This document shows positions 24,470 through 37,491 of a DNA stretch of 64,000 bases, piece after piece. Made by a program: the position numbers and the translations under genes. Source of the DNA: Artemisia argyi. Its lineage: Eukaryota; Streptophyta; Magnoliopsida; Asterales; Asteraceae. The notes under the pieces were generated by a model. The model had not been told where the DNA came from. It worked only from the letters and a program-made list of their open reading frames with translations, and made no database searches. Numbering within the stretch: position 1 is the stretch's first letter; every line of letters starts with the position of its first letter. Location of the stretch: positions 79,598,060 through 79,662,059 of the forward strand of contig CM060680.1 in assembly GCA_030686995.1 (NCBI GenBank). Reading direction: 5' to 3'.

Positions 24470-27276
24470 CAAGAGAGATGCAGCAGAAGAGAATTATTAG
24501 AGTAAATTAGATAAAATTAGTGTAGAGTAGTGTCGACTAGTGTAATTCCATCTTATTAGTGTAATTTAAAGCTTTTAAGCAATCAGTTAAGTTGTTTCAA
24601 TGTACTTTACATCTTTTTCAATAAGTAATTTCAGATTTCAGTTTAATTATCAGTTTTTGTATTTCTTAAAATCTCAAAAATCTCTCAAAGCTTGTATGTT
24701 GTTAGTTGTTGTTGTATGATCTCTTAAGCTCAATTAAGCCCTGACAAAGCTTATATTAGCTTTTAGAAGCATTTAATTTCAGTTTAAGTTAAAAAAGCAA
24801 AAACAAGAAAAATAAAAGAAAAATAGAAATAAAATAAAAATTCTGAGTTAATGATGAATCAAGATTGAAGAAGGTGTGTTTTGGACTATTTCTGGGTTAG
24901 TAGCTTTGTGGAAAGTTGTTAGGATAGACCTTGGTCTTTGGTTCCATCATCTCAGTCACATTCAAATTGTAAGTCACAATCTTGCCCTTTGGAATTTTCT
25001 TTTGTTATAGTTGTTATTCATGGTTGTTTTGTCTTAATTAGCTTTTATATCATTACTAGTATCTATTTCAAACACAAATTTGCAAGGTTATAGGACTGAA
25101 TTCAGAATTGTATTGTAGATTTAGTTTTAAGGGAGTGTTTGGATTAACTGAACACTCAGTGTTCTACTGTGTAATAGTTGTTGTTTGTTCTCAAAATATA
25201 TTCACATAGGTTATAATAGGTTAATGAAACATTAAAACTTCAGTGTCATTAGATAAAAAGTCAAAACATCCATTAATCCAAGTCTATGATTTAACTGTTA
25301 GGATTTTGGAATTGAATGTGCATCATGTTGGTTCATTAGTGTTCAATACAGCTTATTTTAGTCTTAATAAGTCTTATTATATCATCATTAGTTAGTAGGA
25401 TTCATCACAAATCCATAAAAGTCAAATTTCCAAGTTCTCATCAAAAGTCAAACTTGCACTTCTCAGATTTTATCAAAACTTCAAGGATTTTTTGTGAATT
25501 TTGTATCAAGATTCAGGCATTGAGCTTTGGTAGATTTGTAGTCTACCAGCTTGTCTTTTAGATCCCATCTAGCTTACAATTTTAAGAATTTTATGTTGGG
25601 CCCCACTCACCCTTAAACTCACTTGCAGGGCAAGGTAACTGCCCTGCATCAGCAGCTCAGGCCATCATCACCACTTTGGTGGTGATTTGTGGCCACCTCA
25701 GTGGGCCCTACCTGTAATACTTAGCATCTTTGAACCCCCCTCCTAGTAGGCTATCTCTATTGATCTTTTGTTTGACCTGTGCCTCAGTGGACCCCACCTA
25801 GAATAAGCCACAAACCTTGTCCCCATTCTGTGTTGAAATCAGTTTTTGGATTAGCTTATTTTGGCTTACCAGCTTATCTACTGAGCTTATTTGACCAAAT
25901 TTAGCTTTGACAAGTCCAATAAACTTATTAGGACCAGAATAAACCAAGGTGGGTCACACATAAGCTCATTTGAGCTTATTTCTCATTTCAGTCAACCAAA
26001 GTCAACTGTGGTAGCAATAAGCTTCCACAGTGCTTATTATTAAGCTAGAAATTAATTGTCTTTATTAAAGTTGTCTATTTTTATATATAATATAGTTTTG
26101 TAAAATAAAAAATCAAGAAAAAACAATATAAAAATAAGTGATAGTTTCTATTTAATTTAATTTAATTTAAATTTTCATTTTTAGATTTTTATTAAGAAAG
26201 TTGTGTTTTTATATTTTTATTAATTTACTTTTAGGTTAAAGTATTTTTAATAATTTTTTCAGATTTTTATTCTGTCTTTTAGTATTAATTATAATTTAAA
26301 TTAGTTTTATTAATAATTAATCAATAAATAAATTATAAATAGCATAATTAGTTTTTATATAGTAACAAGCTTCTATAAGTAATAAAATAATTTTAGAAAT
26401 TTTCTTGTGATTTATACTGTTCATTTAATAGTTTTTATAATTTAATTAGTGTAATTGGTAATTAAATAATAAATAGAATAATAATTAGTAAACTAGTTTA
26501 TAAATATATAAAATAAAGTTTTTATAATTTTTTTTAGGATTCCTATGATGGTTAATTAGATTTATAAAAAATTTCTTAATTTTCCAAGTCATTTTAGTAT
26601 TATTTGTAATTTAAAATAGTTTAATTAGTTTAAATAATATAATTAGTTATTAATTAATAGAAAATCTATAAAAAGACAAAAACATTTATTTTTATTTTTT
26701 ATACTTTCTTCAAGTTCATTTTTAAGTTTAGAAATTATTTTTATAAGTTTTTAGTTTAATTTGTAGTGTTTATTATTTTTAGTTTTATTTAAGATAGTTT
26801 TAATTAAATAGTTTTTAATTAAATAATTAATAATAAATAATATAATAATCTAAAAAATAGTTTTCTTTTTAATTTAATTTTATTTTAAGTTTAAGTTTAT
26901 ATAATTTACATTTTTAACCCTTGTAGTTTATTTTTCTTAAAACTCACCTTTTTCTCAGTACGCAATCGCGTCTGATTTTAATTTGGTGCACGTTTTAAAC
27001 GTTTTAGATATCTAGGTTTTACGTAATAGTTTAATTAAGTTTATTTAAGTTATAAAACCCTAGTTTAAATCACTCACACACACTTTATACCTTTCCTGTT
27101 CACATTCACTAATCACAAATTCGTTTTAAATACCATCACAACCTCGTTGGGACATTACGACCCGGGAAAACACTGTATTTCACGGAAGCATTTGCCTCAG
27201 CTGTTTGACTATTACAGTTGGCCATTCACAAGTGGTTGAGCAATAATTATCTGACTGTTTGAGGCGAGTCAAAATT

Positions 27277-27294
27277 TGGCGCCGCTGCCGGGGA
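27277..27294 (+). other. E3 primer binding site, tRNA-Asp type
   Basis: TGGCGCCGCTGCCGGGGA lies five bases after the LTR. It differs by one T/C in the core from the Athila-type tRNA-Asp PBS and shares 17 bases with the E4 PBS. Confidence 0.8.
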
Positions 27295-27481
27295 AGTTGT
27301 GCGCTTATTTTAAACGATTTTGCGTATTAGTGAATCTTGATATACATCCATTGTATATTTACCATCTTTTATCCATATTTTTATAAAACAAAACACAAAA
27401 ATATCCATCTTTACCCTCCTACCCTTTTTGATTCTTTAGCTCTTTGCCCTCTATCCATTTAATTCTAACTTTTGTATTCTT

Positions 27482-29533
27482 ATGGCATCTATGAACCCCG
27501 AATTCTTATTCACGCTTGAAAAGTATCAAGCCTTGTCCGAGAAACTTAGAATTCGTGTTGATCATGATGATCCATCTGTCCCTATTCCCTCTCCAGTGAG
27601 GGAAATGGAACGAGAAACCAACAAATTGCCTAATCTTCACGTTTATCAAAAACAAAAACCCGAGACCATAACGGAAGTGGTGGAAATTGCTATCTCTAAG
27701 AGCACACCACTTGTCCCACCTCCAGATTTTGTTCCTTGTGACGGTTGTGGTGAGCCGCTTTTCGGTTTTCCATGTCGTTGGTGTACATGTGAACAATGTG
27801 GTAATGATATTCAAAACGGGAGTTGCTTGTTTTGTGGATCGAGTAATTCATTTGCTTATGATCCTAATCAAAACTCATTCAACGACTCCTCAAATTTTTC
27901 CAACTACCCATCACATTCATATGAGCAAGAATCATATTATCCAAATCTCAATGATGCTTCGTATCAAAATACACCAAGCCAGACTCAACAGTTTAACTGT
28001 TGTGAGTACTGTGGAGGTCCACACCTTAGCTCTGATTGTCAAACAAGGAATCCATTTCCTTGTAACAATTACGACTATTCGTTTCAAGACCCACCTCCAC
28101 AGTGCCAAATAATTCAAGCAACTCCTCATATCGAGCAAGACCCTTATCTAGAGGTTCTTGAAAAACTTAAAAACATTATAGAGGAGTTAGCTAATATGGT
28201 GTTTCACAATGCACCAAGTTTTTCTTGTGTACATTGTGGGGGTCCTCATGATGATTTTAAATGTCAACCGTATTATAAACCTGAACATTGTTCTAGTTCT
28301 AATACATCCGGTTTTGACACATTCACACCCCCACAGTTTCCACTCATTCCATATTCTCGTGATAAATCTATCGCGGAATTACTTGTTGAAAAACATGCTG
28401 CTAGAGACGAAAGAAGCATGGAAGAATTACTAGTCTTAGAACAAGCAGCTAAAATACGTACCAAATTTCAAAATGCTGCTCTCCTCGATGAGGATGATGA
28501 AAGTGATGATACCTCATCATGTTCATCAGTTGAGACTTCTTCCATGGAAATACAGGGAGAAAAGAATATAACTGAATCACCAGCAGTAGAAATAATGGAA
28601 CTTGTAGAATCCATTACTGCTAGACCTTCTCAACTCCCTGAGTCTGCTGTTATCACACCCGAGGTTCCCACTCACTCTCTGAACATGGGGGACGAGCATC
28701 TTGACACAATTCCTGCAAAGGAATCGGACGAATTCATAAAGTCTAGTGTTGAGAACCTTGTCTCAATCCCAAGTGAGTCACAGGGAATTCTTGAACATAT
28801 GTGTGATATCCCTCCCCCTCTTGTCTTCCCAAATGATCATATTGAGATGTTCTCTGATTCTGATGAGGACAATTCTTTATCTTGTGGAAACATAAGTTAT
28901 ATGGGGGAATTGCCTTCTGAGCTTGTCAACTCAGAAGAAGAGAATGAGGAAGAAATTATCCAAGAAGAATCTCTTCGTCTTACATTATTAAATGCTAATC
29001 TTCTCATTTCTAGAATCGAGGCTTTTAATGAAAAGCCTATTTCATCTCCTATCCCCGTCAAGGATAGTGAGATTTTTATCAATGATTCTATTCCGGAATT
29101 GCAAACGTTCCATTTTGATCAAACGGAAGAGAAGATAAGTGGTATCACCACTTCTCATTCTTATAATTCTCTTCCCGTTTATGAATCATTTACTTTTGAG
29201 GAGTTCCCCAATGAACTCACTCAAATCAATCCCGAATATGAATCATTCACCTTTGATGAGTTCTCCAATGAACTCACTCATATCATATCTCCACCGGAGT
29301 ATGATAGTTTCTATTTTGATCTAGACATACCCATAATATGTCTTGATCAAACGAGCTTAAAAGAGGAGATTCATGAAACAATGAATTCTCCTATTGATGA
29401 TGAGGAGTTAATCATGATTTTCATCATGACTTTCTTTCTTTTCTTCATATATTCTGTTCCCTATCCTGTTCTTCACTCTTTCGGGAATGAGGATATAATC
29501 TTTGACCCCGGCATTCTCATTTATAAATTATGA
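27482..29533 (+). CDS. E3 accessory ORF: zinc-ribbon/zinc-knuckle protein of unknown function
   Basis: One intact 683-codon frame runs from ATG 27482, 188 bp after the PBS, with another Met three codons on. Residues 86-118 hold eight Cys as two tandem C-x2-C-x8-C-x2-C units, like zinc ribbons. Two knuckles follow with the spacing C-x2-C-x3-H-x4-C (Cys174-Cys186 and Cys249-Cys261), the same spacing as the E4 Gag knuckle, so RNA binding is plausible. The middle is acidic and Ser/Glu-rich. Residues about 570-630 repeat YESFTFxEFxNELT, and a hydrophobic stretch near 643-659 (LIMIFIMTFFLFFIYSV) could be a membrane segment. There are no capsid, protease or polymerase motifs. It resembles ORFs I recall beside Athila/Tat-like elements in Asteraceae. 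Function is unknown: perhaps packaging or a Gag-linked accessory role. Confidence 0.8.
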   Translation: MASMNPEFLFTLEKYQALSEKLRIRVDHDDPSVPIPSPVREMERETNKLPNLHVYQKQKPETITEVVEIAISKSTPLVPPPDFVPCDGCGEPLFGFPCRWCTCEQCGNDIQNGSCLFCGSSNSFAYDPNQNSFNDSSNFSNYPSHSYEQESYYPNLNDASYQNTPSQTQQFNCCEYCGGPHLSSDCQTRNPFPCNNYDYSFQDPPPQCQIIQATPHIEQDPYLEVLEKLKNIIEELANMVFHNAPSFSCVHCGGPHDDFKCQPYYKPEHCSSSNTSGFDTFTPPQFPLIPYSRDKSIAELLVEKHAARDERSMEELLVLEQAAKIRTKFQNAALLDEDDESDDTSSCSSVETSSMEIQGEKNITESPAVEIMELVESITARPSQLPESAVITPEVPTHSLNMGDEHLDTIPAKESDEFIKSSVENLVSIPSESQGILEHMCDIPPPLVFPNDHIEMFSDSDEDNSLSCGNISYMGELPSELVNSEEENEEEIIQEESLRLTLLNANLLISRIEAFNEKPISSPIPVKDSEIFINDSIPELQTFHFDQTEEKISGITTSHSYNSLPVYESFTFEEFPNELTQINPEYESFTFDEFSNELTHIISPPEYDSFYFDLDIPIICLDQTSLKEEIHETMNSPIDDEELIMIFIMTFFLFFIYSVPYPVLHSFGNEDIIFDPGILIYKL

Positions 29534-29759
29534 GCCGGGTGTCATTATATCTCTTCGGTGTGGAACTTTCACGTGCTTCAAATGTTTATCCAAACGTTTT
29601 GAATGAAAGTCCGATGTAGATTGTCTCTTCCACTTACTTCCCCATGGACAAATAAATTCGGGGTCGAGTCAAGTTAGCGACTCGGTAATCAAAAACAGTA
29701 GCATGTACATAGGTTTTCACCCATGTTTCACCCTAGTGTGGGGGAGATACCCCACATGT

Positions 29760-29794
<35 letters not shown>

Positions 29795-30554
29795 TAAAAA
29801 AAATTAAAAAAAAAATAAAAAAAAATAAAAAAAAATAAAAATGTACATATAGTGGTAGCTTCTATTTAAGAAGTTTTATCTAAAAAAATAATTGTATGTA
29901 TATACATCTTAAATAAAGGCTATAGAATATTTTCTTCTTACGTTCTAAGTGTTGGTTTAACACCCGGTACTTTGAATATTGAGGACAATATTCAGTTCTA
30001 AGTGTGGGGGGAGATTCGTTATTCTAACGAATTTAAACACATGTTCCATCAAGAACCCCCATTTTAGCCAAAATTTTAAAATTTTTTCTCACTTAGAACG
30101 CAATAAATGGTATCAATCCTCCATGTCTAACCCACATAAGGATTGGCTAATCCAGGAGCAAACGGTTCTTGGTAAAGATAACTCAAACCCGTTTATGGCT
30201 TGCAATTTGCCAAAAATTGTATGGTTCCTCAACTCCCCATATCCCATAAAGCGAATGAGTTGGCTAGCCCACAAGATTATGGCTTGTGGTAAAGGCAGTG
30301 GAAAATCCATAATTGGTAATCAGCTCACCAAGATGTTGACTATTCCATCAAGAGTTGGCTAGTCCAGAAGCAAACGGCTTTTGGTAAAGACTAATCAAAT
30401 CCGTTGACAGCTGGTGATTTGCTCAAAATCACACGGTTATCAGGTGTACCACAGTTCTTACACCTGGATACTCCAGAAGTGATGGCTTATGGTAAAGAGT
30501 TTTTCAAATCCATTAAGTTTTTCTCAAAAGATTGCTAGGGACTAGCAATAGTTT
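29534..30554 (+). other. E3 3' non-coding region
   Basis: It follows the accessory ORF. For about 120 bp after the stop the sequence still looks like decayed coding (a FPMDK-like block before TAA 29650-29652), suggesting that the ORF was once longer. AGTGTGGGGGAGA (29735-29747) and AGTGTGGGGGGAGATT (30001 on) duplicate the polypurine tract motif. An (AT)n run is at 29762-29792. Confidence 0.6.
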
Positions 30555-30566
30555 AGTGTGGGGGAT
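30555..30566 (+). other. E3 polypurine tract
   Basis: AGTGTGGGGGAT directly precedes the 3' LTR start TGATGAG. It is the expected plus-strand primer position. Confidence 0.75.
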
Positions 30567-33500
30567 TGATGAGTGTCTAAATACTCATCATTTTATACTA
30601 ATCTGAGCTGCCAAAACATCCAAAAACACTCAAATATGTATCAAAATACTTAAAATATCTTAAAGGTGTGTTTTATATGTTTCAAATGCAAAATATGCAA
30701 AAAACAGATGAAAAACGTACAAAGTTTGTATAATTGGCAGTTTCAGTCCCTCAAGTTTCATAAATTGGCAAAACTAGTCCCTGGTTATTCTAAAAACATG
30801 AAAAAGTCATCAAAGGTCCTTTTTAATCATAAAGTTACATATTTAGTCCTTTGGTGCAAAGTTTCATAAAATTACAAGTTTAGTCCCTATACTTTGGAAA
30901 TTGACAGAAATGGTCCCTAGGATGTAAAAACTTTGAGAAAATCAATTTTGGTCCTTATACTAATAATCTTTTGCAGGAATGGTCCTTGGTATGAAGTTTG
31001 GTGAATTTACATGATTGGTCCCTAAAGTTTCACAGTTTGGCAAAACAGGTCCCTCAAAGTTTCAAACTTGACAGTTTTAGTCCTTGGGTGTTCAAAATGG
31101 GAAAATTATCATTAATGGTCCTAGGGAATTCATAACTGTCACTATTAGTCCCTGGATGAAAAGTTTGGAGAAATTACATGTTAAGTCCCTAGAGTTTCAG
31201 TTTTGTCAATTATAGTCCCCGGGTATTTTAAAAATGAAAAAAATCAAATACTACCCTTGTACTATTCACATATGACAAGTTAGACCCTCATGATAAACTT
31301 TGGAAAGTCACACATCACAACCCTCAACTTTGCATAAATTACAAAAATGGTCCTTGTGTGAAATAAACCAAACGGATCCCTATTATTATTATTATTATTA
31401 TTACCCAAACTAAACTTAAACCCAATCCAAACACCAACAGCCCACTCCCTACCTTTTCTTACCCAGCCCACAACCTCAGCCCAATCCACCATTTAACTAA
31501 AACCGGGTCAAACCCCGGTCAACACCCCGCCTAAACCACCCACTGTTCACCATCCCTTCCAAATACCACCCTCACCTCACAGACTTCCAAATACCACTCA
31601 CCCTCCCACAGTTTTCACTTCCACAACTTGCTCCCCACTCCTCTCCACCTCACACAACCCTCCAAAACCCCTAATACCCTCTCCACGCAACCACAGTTGT
31701 CCCTTGGACTTTTGGCGCCAAAAAGAGTTTTAAACGGCCAAGATTACTCAGACAAAATCAAGGGTTCACAAGTGGTGGGAATTATCTCTGTGGGTCCCAC
31801 AAGCTCTATAAATCAAGAGAGATGCAGCAGAAGAGAATTATTAGAGTAAATTAGATAAAATTAGTGTAGAGTAGTGTCGACTAGTGTAATTCCATCTTAT
31901 TAGTGTAATTTAAAGCTTTTAAGCAATCAGTTAAGTTGTTTCAATGTACTTTACATCTTTTTCAATAAGTAATTTCAGATTTCAGTTTGATTCTCAGTTT
32001 TTGTATTTCTTAAAATCTCAAAAATCTCTCAAAGCTTGTATGTTGTTAGTTGTTGTTGTTGTATGATCTCTTAAGCTCAATTAAGCCCTGACAAAGCTTA
32101 TATTAGCTTTTAGAAGCATTTAATTTCAGTTTAAGTTAAAAAAGCAAAAACAAGAAAAATAAAAGAAAAATAGAAATAAAATAAAAATTCTGAGTTAATG
32201 ATGAATCAAGATTGAAGAAGGTGTGTTTTGGACTATTTCTGGGTTAGTAGCTTTGTGGAAAGTTGTTAGGATAGACCTTGGTCTTTGGTTCCATCATCTC
32301 AGTCACATTCAAATTGTAAGTCACAATCTTGCCCTTTGGAATTTTCTTTTGTTATAGTTGTTATTCATGGTTGTTTTGTCTTAATTAGCTTTTATATCAT
32401 TACTAGTATCTATTTCAAACACAAATTTGCAAGGTTATAGGACTGAATTCAGAATTGTATTGTAGATTTAGTTTTAAGGGAGTGTTTGGATTAACTGAAC
32501 ACTCAGTGTTCTACTGTGTAATAGTTGTTGTTTGTTCTCAAAATATATTCACATAGGTTATAATAGGTTAATGAAACATTAAAACTTCAGTGTCATTAGA
32601 TAAAAAGTCAAAACATCCATTAATCCAAGTCTATGATTTAACTGTTAGGATTTTGGAATTGAATGTGCATCATGTTGGTTCATTAGTGTTCAATACAGCT
32701 TATTTTAGTCTTAATAAGTCTTATTATATCATCATTAGTTAGTAGGATTCATCACAAATCCATAAAAGTCAAATTTCCAAGTTCTCATCAAAAGTCAAAC
32801 TTACACTTCTCAGATTTTATCAAAACTTCAAGGATTTTTTGTGAATTTTGTATCAAGATTCAGGCATTGAGCTTTGGTAGATTTGTAGTCTACCAGCTTG
32901 TCTTTTAGATCCCATCTAGCTTACAATTTTAAGAATTTTCTGTTGGGCCCCACTCACCCTTAAACTCACTTGCAGGGCAAGGTAACTGCCCTGCATCAGC
33001 AGCTCAGGCCATCATCACCACTTTGGTGGTGATTTGTGGCCACCTCAGTGGGCCCTACCTGTAATACTTAGCATCTTTGAACCCCCCTCCTAGTAGGCTA
33101 TCTCTATTGATCTTTTGTTTGACCTGTGCCTCAATGGACCCCACCTAGAATAAGCCACAAACCTTGTCCCCATTCTGTGTTGAAATCAGTTTTTGGATTA
33201 GCTTATTTTGGCTTACCAGCTTATCTACTGAGCTTATTTGACCAAATTTAGCTTTGACAAGTCCAATAAACTTATTAGGACCAGAATAAACCAAGGTGGG
33301 TCACACATAAGCTCATTTAAGCTTATTTCTCATTTCAGTCAACCAAAGTCAACTGTGGTAGCAATAAGCTTCCACAGTGCTTATTATTAAGCTAGAAATT
33401 AATTGTCTTTATTAAAGTTGTCTATTTTTATATATAATATAGTTTTGTAAAATAAAAAATCAAGAAAAAACAATATAAAAATAAGTGATAGTTTCTATTT

Positions 33501-34617
33501 AATTTAATTTAATTTCAATTTTCATTTTTAGATTTTTATTAAGAAAGTTGTGTTTTTATATTTTTATTAATTTACTTTTAGGTTAAAGTATTTTTAATAA
33601 TTTTTTCAGATTTTTATTCTATCTTTTAGTATTAATTATAATTTAAATTAGTTTTATTAATAATTAATCAATAAATAAATTATAAATAGCATAATTAGTT
33701 TTTATATAGTAACAAGCTTCTATAAGTCATAAAATAATTTTAGAAATTTTCTTGTGATTTATACTGTTCATTTAATAGTTTTTATAATTTAATTAGTGTA
33801 ATTGGTAATTAAATAATAAATAGAATAACAATTAGTAAACTAGTTTATAAATATATAAAATAAAGTTTTTATAATTTTTTTTAGGATTCCTATGATGGTT
33901 AATTAGATTTATAAAAAATTTCTTAATTTTCCAAGTCATTTTAGTATTATTTGTAATTTAAAATAGTTTAATTAGTTTAAATAATATAATTAGTTATTAA
34001 TTAATAGAAAATCTATAAAAAGACAAAAACATTTATTTTTATTTTTTATACTTTCTTCAAGTTCATTTTTAAGTTTAGAATTATTTTTATAAGTTTTTAG
34101 TTTAATTTGTAGTGTTTATTATTTTTAGTTTTATTTAAGATAGTTTTAATTAAATAGTTTTTAATTAAATAATTAATAATAAATAATATAATAATCTAAA
34201 AAATAGTTTTCTTTTTAATTTAATTTTATTTTAAGTTTAAGTTTATAGAATTTACATTTTTAACCCTTGTAGTTTATTTTTCTTAAAACTCACCTTTTTC
34301 TCAGTACGCAATCGCGTCTGATTTTAATTTGGTGTACGTTTTAAACGTTTTAGATATCTAGGTTTTACGTAATAGTTTAATTAAGTTTATTTAAGTTATA
34401 AAACCCTAGTTTAAATCACTCACACACACTTTATACCTTTCCTGTTCACATTCACTAATCACAAATTCGTTTTAAATACCATCACAACCTCGTTGGGACA
34501 TTACGACCCGGGAAAACACTGTATTTCACGGAAGCATTTGCCTCAGCTGTTTGACTATTACCGTTGGCCATTCACAAGTGGTTGAGCAATAATTATCTGA
34601 CTGTTTGAGGCGAGTCA
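30567..34617 (+). repeat. E3 3' LTR (4051 bp)
   Basis: Near-identical to 23229-27271, including the terminal hairpin, GTCC array, TCP-like palindrome (31789-31801), TATA (31807-31813) and AT-rich block. It ends GGCGAGTCA before AGCTT. Confidence 0.92.
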
Positions 34618-34622
34618 AGCTT

Positions 34623-35151
34623 CTTAGCCGGCTCGACATAGGAGTGAAGTAGGCACTCATAGGATTGGGGAATTAAGTGCGCCACCCCATGAATGGTATT
34701 AAGGAATACAATCCGTCATCCACGCAACTATAACAAGTAATTAACGTGTAAAAGATTTCTAGGGAGTAGTGAAATCTAAGTAAACACATTTTCTCCACTT
34801 ATTGCTCATAACCTTAGTTGATTTAGTTTATTTTCTTTTCTAATATTTTATTTTGATTACATCTTTAGTATTGGGTTAGTTGACTAGCAACTAATTCCGC
34901 CCAAATCCTTCAAACCCGAGATTTTTACTTGCTTTCTAAAAAACATAAAAATACAAAAAAGAATCATCCTTCATCTTTAGAACTAGTATTTAGGTTTTAT
35001 AATCCTAGCGACACTATTCCTAGCTGAACGATCAATCCCCCGGTACTTTTCACTATACTATACTACAACGATCAGGTACACTGCCTGGTGGGGGTTGTAA
35101 GCTTCTCAAGATCCCTTGAGAGGTAAAGCCTGGTGCGATTCCCACGTATCA
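34623..35151 (+). repeat. E2 3' LTR, right part
   Basis: Matches 5' LTR positions about 16158-16688 (CTTAGCCGGCTCGACATAGG to CCCACGTATCA) with few changes, then meets the ATGAA target duplication. Confidence 0.9.
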
Positions 35152-35156
35152 ATGAA

Positions 35157-37007
35157 ACTCATCCTTATGATTTTACCAAGTTTTTACAAGATTCATATGA
35201 TATATATACTAGATCTACATGCATATGCTATTTATACCACTCCATTTTATACATATCTAATTTTTGAGCCATAGAAATAGATTATAGTTAGATCCTTGTT
35301 AGATCCACTTAATTTATGATGTTTAGAAACCCATGACACCCTAAGAAGGTGTATGGTAGGATTAGACTAGTTTTTTGGTGATTGAAAGTGGTTTGGTTGA
35401 AGTTGGAACTAGATTGGAACCCTAGAAATGGTTTTTGAAACATTACATATACCTACTGTCACTATTTTTAAAACGTGGGAAACTCAGTAGGTGATGGGTA
35501 ATTTTTGACCAAATATTTAGAAAATACTTTCAAAAACGAAGCCGTGGGCGAAAGAACGGATTAAAACGAGCTTATAACGAAGAAGTTATGATTTTTGCAA
35601 GTTAATTGACGAAAACTATTTTTCTGAAAAACTGCATGCTGTTTGACAATTTTTGACGGACAAATAGAGGCGTTAAACATAACCTAGAGGAGCCGAGCTA
35701 TCGAAAATATATTAATACATGCTAAGACGAATCCGTGGATTTAGAGAACGAGGAAAATGAACTTAAAATGACCAAGTTATACACGTTTTAAAATCGTCAA
35801 AACTATATATATAATTATAGTCACTACTAGAAATAATATAACTACGTACTAAATGATATATTTTCTAGATTTCTTATTCAAGGATTTTATTCTTAACTAA
35901 CAAAGTACGTACGACCCAAGGTTTATTTATGCGACTACTAGACGTTATTTTAAGGTTTTCAAAACGAGGAATATAACACTAACATTTTTATATACGATAT
36001 ATTACGACAAGTTTTTATTATTCTAGATTGGACTTATTTTTCTTAAGTATGGAAATTACCTACATTGACAATAACTAGTATTTTCAAGTTACGAGTGGTA
36101 TAGGTATCATGTGCATGTGCATTCATTACATCAAGGCATGATCTAAAGTAGATCGTTATTACTCATATTAGGTTGCGGCTAGTGTTCGCGCCTTGTTGTC
36201 CCCGATTATTTCATCGCATTATACTATCACTTCAGGTGAGTTTTCATAGCCCCGTTTTCAATTACTTAGATTTCAAATCCCACGGGGGAGAATACATTGC
36301 ATCAATTACTTTTGTACATGCCCAAGTATTCAATTCCATACATTGCTTAAGTTTCCGTACTACCAAGTTAAGTCCCCTTTATTATCATGGACCGTTAATT
36401 ATAATGCCAAGCGAGAGTGAGTGGATAGATCTATCGAGGGTGACGCCTCTATTCGTGTTTGGGTTGCTCCAACGGGTACGAATGCATTTCATGTCTAATC
36501 TATTTGAGTGTCTGGTAAACACTCCTTTGGGGCTAATACAATATTATGTCTAGCTTCGGGGTCATGAGCTTAAGAAACAATGTAGCTTTTTTGACATTTT
36601 GTCGGTTTACTTTATACTTGTGGCAAATGTACATACGATTTAACTTACAAACCTATGGAATTCACCAACATTCGTGTTGACGTTTTAGCAATGTATTTTC
36701 AGGTTATTATGGTAGCTCCTGCTTGCATGCATTTGAATCTTCATGGAGTCGCGGAGTCGACGAGTCTCACATATATATATTTCATGCACTTATGAAACGT
36801 TTGATCTGGATTGAACTTGTTTTTCATAAACTTGCAACACCTTTTTGGGACCTATGTTTTGTAAACTCTGAATGTTTTAATGATCAAACGATGTATTTTT
36901 TCAAACGACACTTTAGGTCGTTCAATGTAACTGTAACTGTGTTGCTATGACAGTCACCCCCAGGTATTCCATTTCCGCTGCCATTCAGGTATTTTGGGGG
37001 TGTGACA
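35157..37007 (+). repeat. E1 first LTR, right part
   Basis: Continues the E1 LTR after E2. It aligns with 58585-60425 and ends GGGGGTGTGACA. No gene is seen, and the open frames here are shared with the other LTR only because the two are copies. Confidence 0.85.
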
Positions 37008-37010
37008 GAT

Positions 37011-37022
37011 TGGCATAAGAGC
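37011..37022 (+). other. E1 primer binding site (first copy)
   Basis: TGGCATAAGAGC, a two-mismatch form of the initiator-Met PBS TGGTATCAGAGC. The second copy (60429-60440) reads TGGCATCAGAGC. Confidence 0.7.
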
Positions 37023-37203
37023 TAAGGTTATAGCGAACTAGGATGTATCATGGACCCTAGACTATAACCACATCATCATAGCATCTCATCATTTCATCAT
37101 AGGTGCATATTCATTATACATGTTGTTTCATGCACACATTGTACGAGTTATTTATACCCATACTCATATATATATGATTATGTTGACCTGGTTCACAAGT
37201 GAC

Positions 37204-37491
37204 ATGTCTTCAGATACCCACCCTGTTATCCTTTCATCGGATTTCAACATTGAAGATGCCTTGTCATCTTCCACTACCATTGTACCACCAGTTGTACTTA
37301 CACCACCATTAGCACCATTGATTTGTTATAGGAACAAGGGTTTTCCTATTATTCAGCCCATACATAGAATACCGTTTGGTAGTGTATTCAGACTCAATCT
37401 TAATGGACATATTAGGATGCTTATTGCAAGGAAGATAGTATGTTTTCTTTCCTTCACTAGTAGGGCTTTGAACGGTATTATACCATCATAA
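37204..37491 (+). pseudogene. E1 gag-like ORF, internally deleted
   Basis: From ATG 37204 (MSSDTHPVILSSDFNIEDAL) the frame parallels 60628-61158 of the second internal copy until SFTSRAL. A 482-bp deletion relative to that copy then shifts it into a stop. The low-complexity Ser/Pro-rich start and its place just after the PBS suggest a gag N-terminus. No capsid motif is certain. Confidence 0.45.

Larger units (their letters stand above)
23229..27271 (+). repeat. E3 5' LTR (4043 bp)
   Basis: It starts with a perfect hairpin (TGATGAGT...ACTCATCA, 23229-23252) and is followed by a GTCCCT-phrase array, a TATA box at 24463, a long AT-rich block (about 26040-26930) and the end ...GGCGAGTCA. Compared with the second copy I see only scattered substitutions and microsatellite changes. 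Confidence 0.92.
23229..34617 (+). mobile_element. E3: long-LTR non-autonomous Athila-like retrotransposon
   Basis: The ends are TGATGAGTGTCTAAATACTC and GAGGCGAGTCA, flanked by AGCTT at 23224-23228 and 34618-34622. LTRs of 4043 and 4051 bp, nearly identical by eye, enclose a 3.3-kb internal region with a PBS, one intact 683-codon ORF and a polypurine tract. No gag capsid, protease, reverse transcriptase or integrase is present. It lies inside the 3' LTR of E2 and so is younger than it. Intact ORF, close LTRs and a clean target duplication make it one of the most recent insertions in the window. Confidence 0.9.

Noticed and set aside
27482..29533. Reading the E3 ORF as a viral envelope gene because of its hydrophobic C-terminal segment
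   Set aside because: No signal peptide, ectodomain layout or cleavage site is visible, and the Cys motifs argue for nucleic-acid binding. A membrane role stays only a possibility.
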